Positions 9,655 through 17,528 of a stretch of DNA of 64,000 bases are shown piece by piece. Every line of letters begins with the position of its first letter. Position 1 is the first letter of the stretch. Source of the DNA: Neisseriaceae bacterium CLB008 (lineage in GTDB: Bacteria; Pseudomonadota; Gammaproteobacteria; Burkholderiales; Neisseriaceae); the NCBI GenBank assembly GCA_041228285.1, contig CP166133.1, forward strand, positions 310,001 through 374,000, given 5' to 3'. The translations under genes and the position numbers were made by a program. The notes under the pieces were generated by a model. The model did no database searches, was not told the origin of the DNA, and was given only the letters and a program-made list of their open reading frames with translations.

Positions 9655-10782
9655 ATGAGACAATGGATTTTGAACGTGCTGCGCTTAAGCGGCAAAGAGT
9701 TTCGTAGCCTGTTTGGCGATTGGACGCTGATGGTGTTGATCGTGTTTGCGTTTACCGCTGCGATTTTTTCGGTGGCCAACGGCGTCAAGGCCGAGGTGTC
9801 AAATGCCTCGGTGGCGATCATGGACGGTGATCGATCTGAGCTATCCCATCGTCTGCGCGATGCGATTTTACCTCCGTTTTTTAAGACGCCGGTGACCATT
9901 GAGCGCGAAGCTGTAGATGGCGCCTTAAACCGCAGCGACTATATTTTTGTCTTGGATATTCCGCCTAATTTTGAGGCTGATCTGGTGGCGGGACGAGCGC
10001 CTAAGGTACAGCTATTAGTGGATGCTACGGCAATGACGCAGGCAGGCCTAGGTGTGGTGTATTTGAACCAGATTTTTACCACCGAAGTGCTGGATTTTAT
10101 GAATGCGCGGGGCCTCACCCAAATGCTGCCGGTCGAACCCGCCGTGCGTACTCTGTATAACCCTAATGGCGAATCCGCGTGGTTTACCTCGGTGATGCAA
10201 ATCGTGACCAATATCACGGTGCTGGCGATTATTTTGGTGGGCGCCGCCGTGATTCGGGAAAAAGAGCACGGCACGATTGAGCATTTGCTGGTGATGCCAG
10301 TGCGTCCAAGCGAGATTGCGTTTGCCAAAATTTTCAGTAACGGGACCGTCATTGTGGTGGCGTCGATGCTGTCGCTGTGGTTTGTGATTCATCTGGGCCT
10401 GTCGGTGCCGATTCAAGGCTCGCTGTGGCTGTTTGCGCTGGGCTGCGCCGTGTATTTGTTTTCGGTGACGGCATTGGGGATTTTGTTGGCGACGCTGGCG
10501 CCCGCCATGCCGCAGTTTGGTCTTTTGGCCGTACCGGTGTACGTGGTGGCCTATTTGCTCTCTGGCGCAGCGACGCCCGTAGAAAGCATGCCTGAAGTCA
10601 TGCAATACGTGGTGCGCGTCCTGCCCACCACCCAGTTTGTGAACTTTACTCAAGACATCTTATATCGCGGCGCTGGCCTCAGCGTGGTGTGGAAAGAATT
10701 ATTGGCGGTGGCGGTGGCTGGCGTCCTGTTCTTGAGCGTTGCCCTGAGCCGCTTTCGGCAAATGTTGGCGCGTGCCGCTTAA
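9655..10782 (+). CDS. yhhJ: ABC-2 type permease, YhhJ-like
   Basis: 375 residues: N-terminal membrane segment (about 20-40), a periplasmic domain of about 130 residues, then five to six membrane segments, with the ABC-2 hallmark EKEHGTIEHLLVMPV just before the second segment. The half-transporter pairs with the permease half of the preceding RbbA-like protein. AGGAGG (9641-9646) lies 8 bases before its ATG and within the end of the previous gene; only 3 bases separate stop and start, so the two are translated together. In E. coli the same order yhiI-rbbA-yhhJ occurs. Confidence 0.91.
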   Translation: MRQWILNVLRLSGKEFRSLFGDWTLMVLIVFAFTAAIFSVANGVKAEVSNASVAIMDGDRSELSHRLRDAILPPFFKTPVTIEREAVDGALNRSDYIFVLDIPPNFEADLVAGRAPKVQLLVDATAMTQAGLGVVYLNQIFTTEVLDFMNARGLTQMLPVEPAVRTLYNPNGESAWFTSVMQIVTNITVLAIILVGAAVIREKEHGTIEHLLVMPVRPSEIAFAKIFSNGTVIVVASMLSLWFVIHLGLSVPIQGSLWLFALGCAVYLFSVTALGILLATLAPAMPQFGLLAVPVYVVAYLLSGAATPVESMPEVMQYVVRVLPTTQFVNFTQDILYRGAGLSVVWKELLAVAVAGVLFLSVALSRFRQMLARAA

Positions 10783-10806
10783 ATTTTATACAGAAATGGT
10801 CGGAAC

Positions 10807-12255
10807 ATGATCCCTTTAAATAAAGTAACCGTCGTGGTGTTGAGCGCTTTTTTGGCCAGCTGCGCCAGCGTCAGCGTGACGCCTAGAACCTCTCAGGTAG
10901 CCTTGCCTGACGCTTATGTTCATGGTCAGGCTACGCCGGCCGAAGCCTATGATCTAGCCCAGTGGTGGCAGGCTTGGGGCGATGCTGAATTGACGCGTCT
11001 GGTGACTCAAGGCCTCGCCAATAATTTAGACGTGGCCATTGCCCAGACTCGGATTCAAGAAGCGCAGGCTCTGTCGACCATGGTGTCGTCTAAGCTGATG
11101 CCTACTATTGGCCTTGAAGGCGGCGTCCAGCGCCAGCGTACCGATCTAGATCAAAGCCCGCTGCGCGATACATTGTTGGCGCCGCTGATGAACGAAAGCA
11201 CACGATACGATACCCATCGCAGTGTGGGCGTCAGCGCCATTTGGGAGGTAGACGTATTTGGCGGTAATCGCAGTGATGCAGCGGCCGCGGCAGAAGGCAT
11301 CTTAGGCGCTGAACAGCAGCTGTACGGCACTCAAATGCTGGTGGCCTCCGGCATTGCCGAGCACTATCTGGCGGCGCGTGCTTTGGCTAAGCGCATGCGC
11401 ATTGTCGACGACAGCATCCTCACTCTGGGTCAATTGCTGCGCTATATGGAAGGGCGTTTTAATGCTGGCCAGGTGACGCGTTATGAAGTCACCAATGTAG
11501 CGGCCAGCTTGCGTAGCCTAGAGGCGCAGCGTGCGCCTTTACAGGCGCTGCACGATCGACACGTGCGTCAATTAGCAGTGCTGTTGGGCGAAACACCGCA
11601 GGGCTTTACCCTAGGCGTGAGTCAACAAGATGTCTTGGCCAAGGTGCCCGCTGCGCCGCAGGGGCAAGCGCCCAATGATGTGTTGACACGGCGGCCAGAC
11701 GTTCAGGCTCGGGCGATTGCAGTGCGTAGCCAAACGGCTCGAGTGGCCAGTGCTAAGGCCGATTTATTGCCTAAGTTTTACATTAACTTCTTGTGGCAAG
11801 ATGGGCGCATTGGCCTGTCTGACTTTAACGACGCGAAGGGCAGTGTGGGCCTATTAGGCGCCGGCGTGCATCTACCTATTTTTAGTGCTGGGCGCATTCG
11901 GGCCAATATTAAGGCCAGCGATGCCCGCTTAGATGCAGCCGCATTGGCTTATGATCAAACGTTGTTACAGGCGCTGGAAGAAGTGGACAGTGCTTATCAG
12001 TTACGCACCGGCATGGATAGGCAGGTGGCGCATCAAGGACAGGCGTATCAGGCAGCAGCGGCCAAAATTGGTCAGGCCGATCGGCTGTACCGTGGCGGCA
12101 TGAAAACCTTGCAAGATGTTTTGGAGGCCAGACTGCAGGCGCAGGATTTTGCCAACGCCCTAGTGAATGCGCAAGAGCAGCGGGCCTTGGTCAGTATTCA
12201 GCTCTATAAGGCTTTAGGCGGTGGATGGCAGGCGGATGACCAGATCGCGCCCTAA
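10807..12255 (+). CDS. outer-membrane efflux lipoprotein (TolC/NodT/OprM family)
   Basis: 482 residues. Lipoprotein signal with lipobox LASC (Cys19), then two tandem outer-membrane-factor repeats (about 55-250 and 265-470), each rich in long amphipathic helices. Typical family words: WWQAWGDAEL near the N-terminus, LTRRPDVQAR at the second repeat and AGVHLPIFSAGRIRANI. It is the outer-membrane exit duct for the adaptor/ABC complex encoded upstream and makes the operon self-sufficient. The ribosome-binding site is weak. A perfect terminator follows. Confidence 0.94.
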   Translation: MIPLNKVTVVVLSAFLASCASVSVTPRTSQVALPDAYVHGQATPAEAYDLAQWWQAWGDAELTRLVTQGLANNLDVAIAQTRIQEAQALSTMVSSKLMPTIGLEGGVQRQRTDLDQSPLRDTLLAPLMNESTRYDTHRSVGVSAIWEVDVFGGNRSDAAAAAEGILGAEQQLYGTQMLVASGIAEHYLAARALAKRMRIVDDSILTLGQLLRYMEGRFNAGQVTRYEVTNVAASLRSLEAQRAPLQALHDRHVRQLAVLLGETPQGFTLGVSQQDVLAKVPAAPQGQAPNDVLTRRPDVQARAIAVRSQTARVASAKADLLPKFYINFLWQDGRIGLSDFNDAKGSVGLLGAGVHLPIFSAGRIRANIKASDARLDAAALAYDQTLLQALEEVDSAYQLRTGMDRQVAHQGQAYQAAAAKIGQADRLYRGGMKTLQDVLEARLQAQDFANALVNAQEQRALVSIQLYKALGGGWQADDQIAP

Positions 12256-12270
12256 GTTGTTTGGCCCATA

Positions 12271-12297
12271 AAAAAACCTGCTTCGGCAGGTTTTTTT
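12271..12297. terminator. bidirectional terminator between convergent genes
   Basis: AAAAAACCTGC, loop TTCG, GCAGGTTTTTTT: a UUCG-type hairpin with A and T runs on both sides, so it can stop transcription from either strand. It overlaps the last bases of the minus-strand regulator. Confidence 0.93.
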
Positions 12298-13720
12298 ATG
12301 GGCGGTGTGATGAGAGCGGCTGTTGTAATACCTGCTGCACGGTACGGATGCCGGTCATGACATCGGTTTCATGAGCGCTACCGCTAAGGCTGACGCGTAT
12401 GCGTGGCGGTGTGGGTAGGCGGCCAATGGCGAACGATTCGGCCGTGCTCACCAGAATATTGTGTTGGGCTAAGGTGGCTTGGGCTTCATCAGCGCGCCAA
12501 GGCTCGGGGAGTTCTAACCACACGTGGGCGCAGTCGGGGTGGCTGGCGTAGTTTAAATCACCGAGTAAGGGCTTGGCCAGCGCGAGGCGGTGGGCGATGA
12601 TGGCGCGCTGTTGGGCCCGTAGCCGAAAGAGGGTGCCGTCATTGAGCCACTGGGTGGCAATGTCTATGGATAAAGGGCTGGCCATCCAGCAGTTGGCTCG
12701 AATGCTGGCGGCTAATCTGGGCACTAAGGCTAAGGGAGCTGCTACATAACCAATGCGTAAGCCCGGTGAAATGGCTTTGGATAAGCAGCTTAAGGTTAGG
12801 GTGGCGTCTGGCAGTAAGGTGGCAAAGCTCGGGTGTTGAGTGTCGGTCAGCACGCCCAGTGCTTCATCTTGAATGATGGTGATGCCGTGGTCGTGGCAAA
12901 TGTCGGCCAGCGCCTGGCGCCGTGTGGTGGGCATGGTGAGGGTAGTCGGGTTGTGGATAGTCGGATTTAAATACAACACCTGTAGCTTGTGTTTTTGCAG
13001 TAGCGCCAACAAGGCTTCTGGTATTAACCCCTGTTCGTCCATGGAGAGACCGTGTAGGCGCAGGCCTAAAGTGCGGGCGGCCATCATTAAGCCTGGATAG
13101 CTAAGGTGTTCTGCGGCAATGCTGTCGCCGTAGCGGCATAAGGTTGCAAGGGCGCAGAACAGGCCGTGTTGGGCCCCATTAGTGATCATGATCTGGTCGG
13201 CACGGCAATCAACTTGGCTGAGTTTGAGCCAAGCGGTGGCGGCCTGACGATGGCTTAATAGGCCGACTTCAGGGCTGTATTGGTGGATTTTTGCCATGCG
13301 TTGAGGATCTTGCGCTAGGTTTTGTAGGGCCTGAGCAAACAGCGTTAAAGCGCTTGGATCCAAAATGTGGGCATTGTGGGCTAGGTCAATGCAGTCGTCA
13401 GCGGAATCGTCCTCCAGGGCGTTGAGAAAGTCAGCGGTGACACGTGTATTGGGTGCTTGGGTGTAGCAGCCGTCCCCAACCGTGCATTTCAGTAGACCCC
13501 GCTTTTCCAGTTCGTCATAGGCACGCTTCACCGTGCCCACTGTAACTTTAAGCTCATCAGCCAGATGGCGCATGGGTGGTAGTTTGACGTGGGTGGCAAT
13601 GGCGCCGGTGCTTAAGGCCGCGCTGATGGCTTCAGCAATACGCCGATACAGCGGTAGCTCAGGGTTAAGTGGCTGATCTTTAATGATTGTAACGGTATCA
13701 ATATAGCGATTGACAGGCAT
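12296..13720 (-). CDS. MocR/PdxR-type GntR regulator with aminotransferase domain
   Basis: 474 residues from ATG 13720. Winged-helix GntR domain (about 15-85: LPLYRRIAEAI, LPPMRHLADELKVTVGTVKRAY), linker, then a fold-type I aminotransferase domain with the PLP-lysine motif SKAISPGLRIGY. Such proteins sense PLP or PLP-amine adducts and usually control a nearby gene. A TTG at 13768 would add 16 residues, but the ATG has GAGG at the right distance. The gene is divergent from an EamA transporter, its probable target. Repeats of ATTGTAACG sit in the shared promoter and within its first codons, suggesting autoregulation. Confidence 0.9.
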   Translation of the reverse strand: MPVNRYIDTVTIIKDQPLNPELPLYRRIAEAISAALSTGAIATHVKLPPMRHLADELKVTVGTVKRAYDELEKRGLLKCTVGDGCYTQAPNTRVTADFLNALEDDSADDCIDLAHNAHILDPSALTLFAQALQNLAQDPQRMAKIHQYSPEVGLLSHRQAATAWLKLSQVDCRADQIMITNGAQHGLFCALATLCRYGDSIAAEHLSYPGLMMAARTLGLRLHGLSMDEQGLIPEALLALLQKHKLQVLYLNPTIHNPTTLTMPTTRRQALADICHDHGITIIQDEALGVLTDTQHPSFATLLPDATLTLSCLSKAISPGLRIGYVAAPLALVPRLAASIRANCWMASPLSIDIATQWLNDGTLFRLRAQQRAIIAHRLALAKPLLGDLNYASHPDCAHVWLELPEPWRADEAQATLAQHNILVSTAESFAIGRLPTPPRIRVSLSGSAHETDVMTGIRTVQQVLQQPLSSHRP

Positions 13721-13804
13721 TAGTAGGCCTCTGTATGGTGGCACGAATCGCCTATTGTACCGTAACAATTTAAAATTGTAACGATTACAATTTAGGGTTT
13801 TAAT
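13686..13804. promoter_or_regulatory. divergent promoters with MocR operator repeats
   Basis: Seen: ATTGTAACG (13686-13694), ATTGTACCG (13754-13762) and ATTGTAACG (13775-13783). The last two are 21 bases apart, two helix turns. ATTGTAACGATTACAAT (13775-13791) is a perfect 7-base inverted repeat. A plus promoter TTGTAA-17-TTTAAT (13776-13804) and a minus promoter TTACAA-16-TACAAT (13781 down to 13754) are built from the same repeats. Inference: binding site of the regulator encoded at 12296-13720, controlling both genes. Confidence 0.6.
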
Positions 13805-13830
13805 CAGCGTGGTGAATCAGGGAGCGGGCA

Positions 13831-14733
13831 ATGTCGCAGTGGATGCAAAAACGAATGTTGGGTAGATGGCCTTGGATGACAATGGGCCTGTTTGTGATGG
13901 TGTGTTTGACTTGGGGTACAACGTGGCTGGGCATTAAGCTGGCGGTAGCGACAGTGCCGCCGATGACGGCTGCCGGATTACGTTTTTTGCTGGCCTTTCC
14001 TGTCTTTATGTTTTTGGCCTGGCGTTTTGAGGCGCCGATCCTGTGGCGCCGAGATCAGCTGGGTTTTTTTGCGCTCAGCACGCTTGGCTATTTTGGCGTG
14101 CCTTATTTATTGATTAACGTCGGTGAATTGTCTGTCTCATCCGGTTTGGCGGCTTTAATTTTTAGCACCATGCCCATGTGGTTATTGGTGTTCTCAGTGT
14201 GGTTCTTAGCTGCGCCTATTTGCATGCGGCAAGTGGTGGGTGTTTTATTGGGCTTTTTTGCCTTGTTGATGATCTTGCACGAGCAAGGTAGCTTTGCGTA
14301 TGAAAATATTTGGGGGGGCGTAATGCTGTTTGCGGCTGCCATCATGCATGCGGCCTACTATGTGTATGCTAAAAAACATGGCGCCACAATCCACCCCTTG
14401 ACGTTGAATACCTTGCCTGTGGGCGTTGCGGCTCTGTTGTTGGTTGGGGTCGGATGGTGGGTGGAATCGCCAGATGTGGCCGCGTTTTCAGCCCTGTCTA
14501 TTGCGGCGTTGTTGTATTTGAGCCTTGTGGCTTCGGTGTTGGGTTTCTTGGCCTATTTTCAGCTGTTAAAACAGCTCAGCCCCATTACGCTGTCGTTTGT
14601 ATTTTTAATTTTTCCCGTGGTGGCGGTGGTGTTGTCGGTGTGGTTGGAAGGTAAAGCCGTGTCTTTGGCTTTTGTGGGCTATTTAGGATTGTTGCTGCTA
14701 GGGTTTGCTTTAACCAAAGTGAAGGCCGATTAA
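13831..14733 (+). CDS. EamA/DMT-family transporter
   Basis: 300 residues, ten predicted membrane segments in two EamA repeats (about 15-145 and 160-295). The opening VCLTWGTTWLGIK and the LRFLLAFP motif are typical of the drug/metabolite transporter superfamily, which exports amino acids and other metabolites. GGGAG precedes the ATG. Control by the divergent PLP-type regulator suggests a substrate linked to amino acids or vitamin B6; this is inference. A run of seven G (14312-14318) lies inside the frame. Confidence 0.9.
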   Translation: MSQWMQKRMLGRWPWMTMGLFVMVCLTWGTTWLGIKLAVATVPPMTAAGLRFLLAFPVFMFLAWRFEAPILWRRDQLGFFALSTLGYFGVPYLLINVGELSVSSGLAALIFSTMPMWLLVFSVWFLAAPICMRQVVGVLLGFFALLMILHEQGSFAYENIWGGVMLFAAAIMHAAYYVYAKKHGATIHPLTLNTLPVGVAALLLVGVGWWVESPDVAAFSALSIAALLYLSLVASVLGFLAYFQLLKQLSPITLSFVFLIFPVVAVVLSVWLEGKAVSLAFVGYLGLLLLGFALTKVKAD

Positions 14734-14743
14734 GTCGGCCCCA

Positions 14744-15040
14744 TTAGGCATGATAGTGTAAATGTAGGGGCCGAAAGCGTGCATATAGCCATAGCCCCAG
14801 CGCCATGAGCGTGCCCATGAATAAGGTCAACAGCGCTGTCATCATGACGGCCCAAAGTGGCGCCGCAATCAGCGCTATTGGCCCTGTGATGTACTGGCCG
14901 TTAAACGACAGAACTTGAAACCCAAATAAGGCGAAGCCTGCAATGATGAGGCTGATGGGCAAGAGTGCGCTCAAAAGGCCTATGAGTAAAAGTTTATAAA
15001 GCGTGGGTACGCTGAGGCGTCTAACGGTGAGTGAAGTCAT
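14744..15040 (-). CDS. small two-segment membrane protein, unrecognised
   Basis: 98 residues with two long hydrophobic segments (about 15-42 and 52-85), a basic N-terminus and a His-rich end (RPLHLHYHA). CTTGGAG lies 9 bases before the ATG, supporting translation. It sits downstream of the ffh terminator on the same strand, so it has its own promoter or depends on readthrough, and it converges on the EamA gene with a 10-base gap. I do not recognise the family. Confidence 0.65.
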   Translation of the reverse strand: MTSLTVRRLSVPTLYKLLLIGLLSALLPISLIIAGFALFGFQVLSFNGQYITGPIALIAAPLWAVMMTALLTLFMGTLMALGLWLYARFRPLHLHYHA

Positions 15041-15066
15041 GACGGTTCTCCAAGATGAGGCTGCAT

Positions 15067-15094
15067 TAAAAAACCCAGAGGAACGCTCTGGGTT
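15067..15094 (-). terminator. intrinsic terminator of ffh
   Basis: Read on the minus strand: AACCCAGAG, loop CGTTC, CTCTGGGTT, then T6. A nine-base-pair stem beginning 6 bases past the ffh stop. Confidence 0.93.
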
Positions 15095-15099
15095 AAAGA

Positions 15100-16470
15100 T
15101 TAGAATTTAGGCAACATGCCTTTCATGCCCTTCATTCCGCCAGCCATCTTCATTAGCTTGCCCATGCCACCTTTACTGAACTGCTTCATCATTTTTTGTG
15201 ACTGTTCAAACTGCTTCAGCATTTTGTTGACCTCTTGGACAGACACGCCCGAGCCAATGGCGATGCGGCGTTTGCGGCTGGCCTTGATCAAGGCTGGGTT
15301 TTTACGTTCTTTCTCGGTCATCGAATTAATGATGGCCTCAACCCGTGCCATGGCTTTATCCGCCGTGCCTTCCGGCACGCCTTTAGCAGCCTCGGCGAAT
15401 TCGCCCGGCATTTTCGACAGCAGCGACTCAATGCCACCCATATTCTTCATTTGCTGCATTTGTGCTTTAAAGTCGTTCAGGTCGAAGCCCTTGCCTTTTT
15501 TAAACTTCTTGGCCATCTCTTCGGCCGCTTCATGATCCATGCCTTTTTGCACGTCTTCAATCAGCGACAGCACGTCGCCCATGCCCAAAATGCGGTTGGC
15601 TAAGCGGTCTGGATGGAAAGGCTCAAGGCCGGTGACTTTTTCGCCCACGCCGATGAATTTAATCGGCTTGCCGGTGACGTGGCGTACCGATAGGGCGGCA
15701 CCCCCGCGCGAGTCACCGTCCATTTTGGTTAAGATCACGCCCGTCAGCGGCAGCGCTTCGTTAAACGCTTGCGCCGTGTTGACGGCATCTTGGCCCTGCA
15801 TGGCGTCGACCACGAATAGGGTTTCGATCGGATTGATGGCCGCGTGTAGGGCTTTAATCTCGGCCATCATCTCTTCGTCAATGGCTAAGCGGCCTGCGGT
15901 GTCGACCATCAGAACGTCAAAATAATGTTTTTTGGCGTAGTCTAGGGCGGCGGTGGCAATGGCCACCGGTTTTTGGCTGACGTCGGATGGGAAAAATTCG
16001 ACTTCCACCTGTTCAGCCAATAAGCGCAGCTGTTCAATGGCTGCCGGACGATACACGTCGGCAGACACGACCAAGACTTTTTTCTTTTGCTCGGTTCTTA
16101 ATAGGCGCGCCAGCTTGCCCACGGTGGTGGTTTTACCCGCACCCTGTAGGCCGGCCATCAAAATAATCGCCGGTGGTACGGCGGCTAGATTAAGCGCGTC
16201 GTTTTCCTTACCCATTAATTCGGTTAAGGCGTCGTTGACCACGCCAATAAAAGCTTGGCCTGGCGTGAGGCTGCCAACGACTTCATGGCCCATGGCCTTT
16301 TCTTTCACTGTGGCCACGAATGACTTCACAACGGGCAGGGCAACGTCGGCTTCAAGTAGTGCCATGCGAACCTGTCGCAGGGCATCTTGGATATTTTCTT
16401 CCGTGAGGCGGGCGTGACCACGCATGGTCTTAACCAGCTGCCCCAAGCGGCTAGATAGATTGTCTAACAT
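15100..16470 (-). CDS. ffh: signal recognition particle protein Ffh
   Basis: SRP54 GTPase, 456 residues. It binds 4.5S RNA and hydrophobic signal sequences of nascent chains and docks with FtsY at the inner membrane. Helical N domain 1-85; G domain with P-loop GLQGAGKTT (107-115), DTAGRL and TKMDGDSRGGAAL; Met-rich M domain ending GKLMKMAGGMKGMKGMLPKF. The family's RNA-binding SGSGVSVQEVNKMLKQF region appears as IGSGVSVQEVNKMLKQF. The divergent YpjD-like gene next to ffh is a common arrangement in proteobacteria. Confidence 0.98.
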   Translation of the reverse strand: MLDNLSSRLGQLVKTMRGHARLTEENIQDALRQVRMALLEADVALPVVKSFVATVKEKAMGHEVVGSLTPGQAFIGVVNDALTELMGKENDALNLAAVPPAIILMAGLQGAGKTTTVGKLARLLRTEQKKKVLVVSADVYRPAAIEQLRLLAEQVEVEFFPSDVSQKPVAIATAALDYAKKHYFDVLMVDTAGRLAIDEEMMAEIKALHAAINPIETLFVVDAMQGQDAVNTAQAFNEALPLTGVILTKMDGDSRGGAALSVRHVTGKPIKFIGVGEKVTGLEPFHPDRLANRILGMGDVLSLIEDVQKGMDHEAAEEMAKKFKKGKGFDLNDFKAQMQQMKNMGGIESLLSKMPGEFAEAAKGVPEGTADKAMARVEAIINSMTEKERKNPALIKASRKRRIAIGSGVSVQEVNKMLKQFEQSQKMMKQFSKGGMGKLMKMAGGMKGMKGMLPKF

Positions 16471-16571
16471 CTAGGATGTCCTTTAATAATTCACTTAGAC
16501 TAGTGGAACCTGATAAAATAGGACTCATTTTACACGAGCCCAAGCCTTTTAAACAGAAAACGGAAGAATAA

Positions 16572-17390
16572 ATGATGCTGTGGTTATTTCTAGGGTTGTT
16601 ACTCACCTACACGGGGATGAGTATCTATATTTATCGCTTTTGGCGAAAATCAAGTGGTCAGGCTTATCCCCTGATCCGTGAACATGCCATTTTAGGGGTG
16701 GCCTTGTTTGCTCATGCCTATTTTGTGTGGGGCAATATGTTCAGCCACAACATGATTTTTATGGGTTTCGGCACCGCCTTGAACATGACCACCTGGTTGA
16801 TGTTGCTGATGTATTGGGCCGGTAGTTTTTATCACCGCTTACAGGGCCTACAGCTGTTGTTGTTCCCTTGGGCTGTGGTGTCCTTGGTACTGTGTTTTTT
16901 CTTGCCGGGCCAACACATGGGCTACGGCGCGGGTAATCTGCCGTTCTTGGTGCATCTATTGGCCTCTATTTTGGCCTACAGCCTCTTTGGCGTGTCAACG
17001 CTGCTGGCCATCTTGGTGTGGAAGCTGGAGCATGACTTACATAAGCGCAATATTTCAGCCCTGGTGCAGTTTCTGCCGCCGCTATTGGGCTTAGAGAAGC
17101 TGATGTTTCAATCCATCGGCATCGGCTTTATGCTGCTGACCATTTCGGTATTGAGCGGTACGGTGTTCTCGGAGTATGTTTTTGGCCAAAGCTTTATCTG
17201 GAGTCATAAATCCGTTTTCGGCATTCTTTCTTGGTTGATTTATGCCGCACTGATCCTAGGTCGCATGCGCTTTGCCTGGCGCGGCCGCACCGTGGCTAAG
17301 TGGGTGATCGCCGGCTTTATTTGCTTGATGCTGGCCTATATTGGCAGTAAGTTTGTTTTAGAAGTAGTGTTGGGTCGAGTGGTGAGTTAA
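16572..17390 (+). CDS. YpjD-like inner-membrane cytochrome c assembly protein
   Basis: 272 residues with eight predicted membrane segments, CcsA/CcmC superfamily (cytochrome c assembly). Resembles E. coli YpjD (CorE), which also lies beside ffh. Conserved histidines fall in VHLLASILAYSLFG and IWSHKSVFGILSW, the family's heme-handling region; the tryptophan-rich WWD segment of true CcsA heme lyases is not seen, so a heme-lyase role should not be assumed. Two adjacent ATG codons (16572, 16575) are possible starts. A terminator follows at 17433. Confidence 0.85.
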   Translation: MMLWLFLGLLLTYTGMSIYIYRFWRKSSGQAYPLIREHAILGVALFAHAYFVWGNMFSHNMIFMGFGTALNMTTWLMLLMYWAGSFYHRLQGLQLLLFPWAVVSLVLCFFLPGQHMGYGAGNLPFLVHLLASILAYSLFGVSTLLAILVWKLEHDLHKRNISALVQFLPPLLGLEKLMFQSIGIGFMLLTISVLSGTVFSEYVFGQSFIWSHKSVFGILSWLIYAALILGRMRFAWRGRTVAKWVIAGFICLMLAYIGSKFVLEVVLGRVVS

Positions 17391-17432
17391 GCCCTATTGT
17401 CCCATGTGACGCCTTTAAGAGCCACCGTCAAG

Positions 17433-17459
17433 AAGCCACCGTACTGCGGTGGCTTTTTT
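17433..17459 (+). terminator. intrinsic terminator
   Basis: AAGCCACCG, loop TACTG, CGGTGGCTT, then T4 more; a perfect nine-base-pair stem downstream of the ypjD-like gene. Confidence 0.92.
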
Positions 17460-17528
17460 GTGGCCATGACGCCAAGTAAAACGCCGCCCTGGTTTAATCG
17501 GGCGGCGTCTGAGCAAAGCGTTTAAGGC

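Noticed and set aside
10048-10653. Minus-strand open frame of 201 codons, His- and Gln-rich
   Set aside because: Antisense shadow of the YhhJ-like permease gene; composition is that of a GC-rich reverse frame and it has no start signals.
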